Shown: piece by piece, positions 60,506 to 64,000 of the stretch
Layout of the letters: the number at the start of each line of letters is the position of its first letter
Numbering within the stretch: position 1 is the first letter of the stretch
NCBI RefSeq assembly: GCF_028473745.1
Contig: NZ_CP101137.1
Location: 6,262,001-6,326,000 of the forward strand
Length of the DNA: 64,000 nt
From: Streptomyces sp. M92
Lineage (GTDB): Bacteria; Actinomycetota; Actinomycetes; Streptomycetales; Streptomycetaceae
Direction of reading: 5' to 3'
Program-made: the position numbers and the translations under genes
Notes under the pieces: model-generated
What the model was told of the DNA's origin: nothing
Database searches by the model: none
What the model saw: only the letters and a program-made list of their open reading frames with translations

Positions 60506-61717
60506 TCAGTGCCCGGCGACGACGCCCGACAGTTCGTTGGTGCCCTTCGGGAGCGTCACGGACCCGACCTTCTCGCCCGACTCCAGGTCGATGGCGTGCA
60601 GGCCCCTCGTGCTCGGCTCGGAGACGTAGGCGGTGTGGTCGCGGACGAAGAGCGTGGGCCTCGGCTGCTGCCAGTCCAGCGGCTCCTGCCACGCGCCCAC
60701 GGCGGGGATCTTCTGGGTGACCTTGCCGCTGACCGGGTCGATGACGTGGATCGCGCCGTCGGTGCCGAGCACGAGTGCCTCGCCGTGCGGTCCGCGGGCC
60801 AGCGAGCGGAACGAGTAGCTGGTGCCGAGGTCGACCAGGCGCAGCTCCGCCTTCTCCGTGTCGATCAGCGATATCCGCGTGGGCCGCTCCAGCTCCGCGT
60901 CCGGGTCGGTCTTGTAGTCGCCCAGCAGGACGGGCGAGGCGTCGCTGCCGGCCTGGTTGCCGATCCGGCCGTAGGCGTCGGGGGCGTCCACCTTGGTGAA
61001 CCGGCCGTCCTTGTAGAGCAGTACTCCGTCCTCGCAGCCGACGGCGATCGCCTCGCCCTCGGCCGCCGCCTCACCGTGCACGCCGGGGCAGTTCTCGTTG
61101 CGGGCGATCTCCTCGCCGTTCTCGTCCAGGACGAGGGCTCCGGTGCGCTTCTCCTCGTCGCCGATGGTGGTGAGGAGCTCGCCGTTCGCCAGCTCGATGG
61201 CGACGCCGTGGTGGGCCTCGGCCGTGGTGTGGGTGCGGCCCGGCGGCTTCTCGCCGGTGCCGAGGCCGGCCGGGTCGAAGACGTTGACCTGGCCGGTGCC
61301 GTCGGTGAAGAGGACCGTCTTGCCGGCGTGGCGTACGACGTGGCCGGGCTTGGCGCCCGGGTACTCGATGTCGGTGAGGGTCTGGTCCGCCGCGTCCAGG
61401 ACACGGAAGCCGCTGTCGGTGGAGACGATGACGTGGTCGTCGTCCCCGGCGGGGTTGACCCGGTTGAACCCGGGCAGCTCGATGGTCCGGGTCAGCTTCA
61501 GGCTCTCGCCGTCCAGGATGTAGAGGCCGCCGTCGAAGGTGGCCACCAGCGGGTCCGTGACCGTGGCGGCGGGCGTGGCGCTCGCGGTGTCCTTCGCCTT
61601 GGCGTCGGACGAGGAGGACGAGGCCCCGTCGCCGCTGCCGCAGGCGGTCAGCACCGTGGACACCGCGAGGGCGAGGGCCGTCCCCGTGAGGGTTCTGTTG
61701 CGTATCGACTTGTTCAC
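60506..61717 (-). CDS. aztD: Zinc metallochaperone lipoprotein, AztD-like beta-propeller
   Basis: A 403-residue lipoprotein (lipobox TVLTACG, Cys26) folding as a seven-bladed propeller with repeated strands such as YILDGESLKLTRTIELPG, GFRVLDAADQTLTDIEYPG and AIHVIDPVSGKVTQKIPAVG. The His-rich AEAHHGVAIE and ENCPGVHGEAA segments fit zinc sites. AztD delivers zinc to the binding protein AztC of AztABCD importers. GTG 61717 follows AAAGGAA. The binding-protein gene lies 100 bp upstream on the same strand, and a paralogous propeller gene precedes that. Confidence 0.87.
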   Translation of the reverse strand: MNKSIRNRTLTGTALALAVSTVLTACGSGDGASSSSSDAKAKDTASATPAATVTDPLVATFDGGLYILDGESLKLTRTIELPGFNRVNPAGDDDHVIVSTDSGFRVLDAADQTLTDIEYPGAKPGHVVRHAGKTVLFTDGTGQVNVFDPAGLGTGEKPPGRTHTTAEAHHGVAIELANGELLTTIGDEEKRTGALVLDENGEEIARNENCPGVHGEAAAEGEAIAVGCEDGVLLYKDGRFTKVDAPDAYGRIGNQAGSDASPVLLGDYKTDPDAELERPTRISLIDTEKAELRLVDLGTSYSFRSLARGPHGEALVLGTDGAIHVIDPVSGKVTQKIPAVGAWQEPLDWQQPRPTLFVRDHTAYVSEPSTRGLHAIDLESGEKVGSVTLPKGTNELSGVVAGH

Positions 61718-61816
61718 CGGTGTGTTCCTTTCCGGGCCGCGCTGGGCGGCGTGTGATGCGGGAGGGGGTACTGCCGGCCGGTCGGCCGGAAACTGGTGGG
61801 GGAAGGCGAGGCGGAG

Positions 61817-62797
61817 TCAGCCGCCGGCCGGGGAGGCGGTCAGGCCGTCGGTCATGGCGGCGGTGTTGGCGCGCATCATCCGCAGGTAGGTGTCGGCGCC
61901 CTCGCCCTTCGCGGTCAGCGACTCCGAGTACAGCTCGACGACCCGTACGTCGCCGCCCAGTTCCGTGCGCAGCACCTCGGCCAGCCGCTTGGGCCGGGAG
62001 GAGTCGGCGAACACGGTGCGTACCCCGGCCTCTTCCATGGCCCGGGTGAGCGAGCGCAGGTCGGAGGAGCTGGGCGAAGCCAGCGTCGTGCCGCTGGGGA
62101 TCACGGCACCGATGACGCGGAAGCCGAAGCGTTCGGCGAGGTAGCCGAAGACGTGGTGGTTGGTGACCAGGGCGCGCTCGTCGTCGGGGATGCGGTCGAA
62201 GGAATCCGCCATCCAGGTGGACAGCTCCGCGAGTCGTGCGTCGTAGCGGGCGGCGTTGGCGCGTATCGCCGTTTCGTCCACGCCGTCCACGTGCTCCACC
62301 ACCTGGTCGGCCATGAGACCGGCCGCCTTGCGCATCCGGTCCGGGTCGGTCCAGAAGTGCGGGTCCGGCTGTCCGGCCCCGTCGGCGGGGCCGCCGTCCT
62401 CGCTCGCGCGGAAGGTGAGCGGGTCGACGGCCTCGCCGACCTCGAAGGTGGCCACGCCGGCCTCGCGGGCGGCGTCCACGTGCCGCAGTACGTTCTCCTC
62501 CAGGCCGAGGCCGTTGAAGACCACCAGGTCGGCGGCCTCCAGTTCGGCCGCCTGGACCGCCGACAGGCCGAAGGAGTGCGGGTCCGCGTTCGGTTTCATC
62601 AGGACGGTGACCTCGGCCTCGTCGCCGACGATCTGCCGGGTGACGTCACCGAGGATGTTGGTGGTCACGACGATGCGGGCCCGGTCGTCGGTGGTGGCGC
62701 ACGCGGTGGCGGCGGCCGCCGTGGTCAGGGCGAGCAGGCCCATCAGCAGGCTGCGCAGCCGGGCGACGCCGACCCGGGCGCGCTTGCTGCCCCTCAT
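61817..62797 (-). CDS. aztC: Zinc/manganese ABC transporter substrate-binding protein, AztC-like
   Basis: A 326-residue cluster A-I binding lipoprotein (Cys33 after TTAAAATA). Metal ligands: His74 in NADPHSFG, His in DPHFWTDPDRM, His in VTNHHVFGYLAERFG and the acidic residue in VFADSSRPKRL. The short HFW loop and the flanking propeller genes favour AztC over ZnuA. Its ATG at 62797 overlaps the upstream propeller gene's stop (ATGA). Permease and ATPase genes are probably beyond the window end. No Zur-type box is visible in the included part. Confidence 0.88.
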   Translation of the reverse strand: MRGSKRARVGVARLRSLLMGLLALTTAAAATACATTDDRARIVVTTNILGDVTRQIVGDEAEVTVLMKPNADPHSFGLSAVQAAELEAADLVVFNGLGLEENVLRHVDAAREAGVATFEVGEAVDPLTFRASEDGGPADGAGQPDPHFWTDPDRMRKAAGLMADQVVEHVDGVDETAIRANAARYDARLAELSTWMADSFDRIPDDERALVTNHHVFGYLAERFGFRVIGAVIPSGTTLASPSSSDLRSLTRAMEEAGVRTVFADSSRPKRLAEVLRTELGGDVRVVELYSESLTAKGEGADTYLRMMRANTAAMTDGLTASPAGG

Positions 62798-64000
62798 CGG
62801 CCGGTCTCCGTCATCAGGCGGGGCTCGATGTCCAGGTCGAAGGTGCGGGCGATGCGCAGGCCGTCGTTGTAGTCGACCTCGTACACCCGCTTGCCCGCCG
62901 GGTCGTTGACGTAGGCGCGGCTGCGGTCCACCTCGATGACGGGTCCGCCGGCGCCGGTCTTCCGGGGGGCGGCGGTGAGCGGCTCGGTGGTGGAGGTCTC
63001 CCTGCCCGTGGCGATGTCGTACCCGTGCAGCGCGCCGTCGGTCTCCAGGACGAGCAGCGCGGAGCCCTCCCCCGCCGTGTTGGCGGCGACGACCGGCCCG
63101 GTCTCCACCCGCTTCCAGGTGCGGTCGGTGACGTCCAGGACCCACACGGCGCGGTCGCCGGCCGGTGCCGTGAGGGTGTCGCTGCCGGCCCGGTGCCGGA
63201 AGGCGGTGGCCCGCTCCTTCGCGGGCACCTCCTCGCCGTACGGGATCCTCTCCGCGGTGAAGGCGCCGTCGGCCGCGCTGACGAGCAGGGCGCCGTCGGC
63301 ACATCCGAGGACCAGTCCGCGGCGGGTGACCGCGTCGCCGCGGGGTTCCTCGCACTCCGCGTCCGGCGCGGCGACGCGCCCGCCCTCGCGGTCGTACACG
63401 GTGAGCTTCGTGGAGCGGCCGTCGCCGGTGAGCGCGAGCAGGTGTTCCTCGTAGGGCACCACGGGGCCGGAGTGCACTCCGGCGAGGGTCCGGGCGGACG
63501 GGACCTCGCCGTGCTCCAGCTCCGTCCGGTCGTACAGCCTGGTCCTGCCGTCCCGGCCGGTCACGGCGGTCACGGTGGCGTCGCTGCGGACCTCGGCGCG
63601 CGGGCCCACGGGGAGGTCGCCGACGTCGCGTATCGCCGCCCGGTAGTAGTGCACGTGGTCGCCGTGGTCGACCGTCCAGGCGCCGGTGTCGACCACGTGC
63701 GTACCGCGGGGGGTGTCGAAGTAGCCGAAGCGGCCGTCGGAGGCCAGCCGGGTCGCGCCCGCCACGTCCGCGGTCGTGTGCGCCTCGCCGGTGATGAGGT
63801 CGAGGACCCGGGTGTCGCCGCTGCCAGGGTCGCCGAGCAGGAGACGGGACTGCTGCTCGGCGGACTCCTTCGCTCCCTCGACGTATCCGTGCGGGGTGGC
63901 GCTCGGTGGGCTGCCGGCCGGGGCGGACTTGTCGTCGGCTCCCTGGGCGCAGCCCGCGGCGAGGAGGGCGGTGAGGACGAGTGCGGTCGATGCCCGCGTG
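62794..64000 (-). CDS. Second AztD-like beta-propeller lipoprotein, start outside window
   Basis: 402 codons are visible; the start lies just beyond 64000. The reading begins inside a signal peptide (STALVLTALLAAGCAQG, lipobox Cys). The propeller is homologous to the downstream AztD: compare LVLGCADGALLVSAADGAFT with IAVGCEDGVLLYKDGRF. A different His-rich site, DHGDHVHYYR, is present. The CPGVHGE motif of AztD reads CEEPRGD here, so the zinc sites differ. Coupled to aztC by overlap. It may be a second chaperone or a surface metal scavenger feeding AztC. Confidence 0.82.
   Translation of the reverse strand, partial: TRASTALVLTALLAAGCAQGADDKSAPAGSPPSATPHGYVEGAKESAEQQSRLLLGDPGSGDTRVLDLITGEAHTTADVAGATRLASDGRFGYFDTPRGTHVVDTGAWTVDHGDHVHYYRAAIRDVGDLPVGPRAEVRSDATVTAVTGRDGRTRLYDRTELEHGEVPSARTLAGVHSGPVVPYEEHLLALTGDGRSTKLTVYDREGGRVAAPDAECEEPRGDAVTRRGLVLGCADGALLVSAADGAFTAERIPYGEEVPAKERATAFRHRAGSDTLTAPAGDRAVWVLDVTDRTWKRVETGPVVAANTAGEGSALLVLETDGALHGYDIATGRETSTTEPLTAAPRKTGAGGPVIEVDRSRAYVNDPAGKRVYEVDYNDGLRIARTFDLDIEPRLMTETGR

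Noticed and set aside
61718..61816. Zur box between aztC and aztD
   Set aside because: No AT-rich dyad resembling the Streptomyces Zur site is present in this gap; the control site is likely upstream of the window end.

Overview
The window is chromosomal DNA of a Streptomyces. GC content is very high with G/C at third codon positions, GTG and TTG starts are common, and the gene set includes a chaplin, a SigB-family sigma factor, extra ClpP subunits with PopR, an NsdA/NsdB-type TPR regulator, a streptophobe membrane protein, DUF397 and GH19 chitinase. From memory (not checked), clpP3/clpP4-popR-sigL, chiF, chpB, nsdB and the second qcrB/ctaD set occur in the same relative order in one arm of the S. 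coelicolor chromosome, so this looks like conserved chromosome-arm DNA and not an island. I see no IS element, prophage, CRISPR array, tRNA, rRNA or secondary-metabolite cluster.

Layout. 1-1.2 kb: two VOC proteins. 1.3-4.9 kb: a proteolysis and stress module of tandem PopR boxes, clpP3-clpP4, popR, sigL and a convergent anti-sigma-type ATPase. 5-13.9 kb: PRC-barrel pair, streptophobe protein, a TTA-containing unknown gene, aldo/keto reductase with divergent LysR regulator, DinB-like protein, adenosine deaminase, small enzymes and a damaged aldo/keto reductase. 13.9-16.7 kb: GH19 chitinase with two DasR-type boxes, and an aldehyde dehydrogenase. 16.8-19.7 kb: small membrane proteins, an epimerase and a deaminase around a shared operator region. 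19.7-31.4 kb: long chaplin, secreted peptidase, baeRF3 protein, oxidoreductase, PAS/phosphatase-like protein, NsdB, phosphotransferase-like protein and a large secreted amidase; two of these genes carry the rare TTA codon. 31.4-45.6 kb: CGNR regulator, a 111-bp tandem repeat array, universal stress protein, AMP ligase, penicillin acylase, secreted serine hydrolase, FAD oxidoreductase, and a protein kinase with TPR repeats. 45.6-51.1 kb: copper-binding, ChaB and DUF6479 stress proteins and a second respiratory set (qcrB converging on ctaD-ctaF). 51.1-64 kb: CoA transferase, giant secreted hydrolase (TTA), a two-component system with a GerMN lipoprotein, DUF3152 metalloprotease-like protein, TerC, and a zinc-uptake group with two AztD-like propellers around the binding protein.

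The main structural observation is a set of five candidate promoters of the form GNNT-N15-GGGTAC, the type I recall for the Streptomyces SigB family. They lie in front of sigL, the anti-sigma-type gene, a DUF2795 gene, a DUF6479 gene and ctaD-ctaF. If real, one stress sigma circuit encoded here would control itself, small stress proteins and an alternative terminal oxidase. A second theme is development: chpB, nsdB and four genes with TTA codons (bldA-dependent) lie in the same 64 kb.
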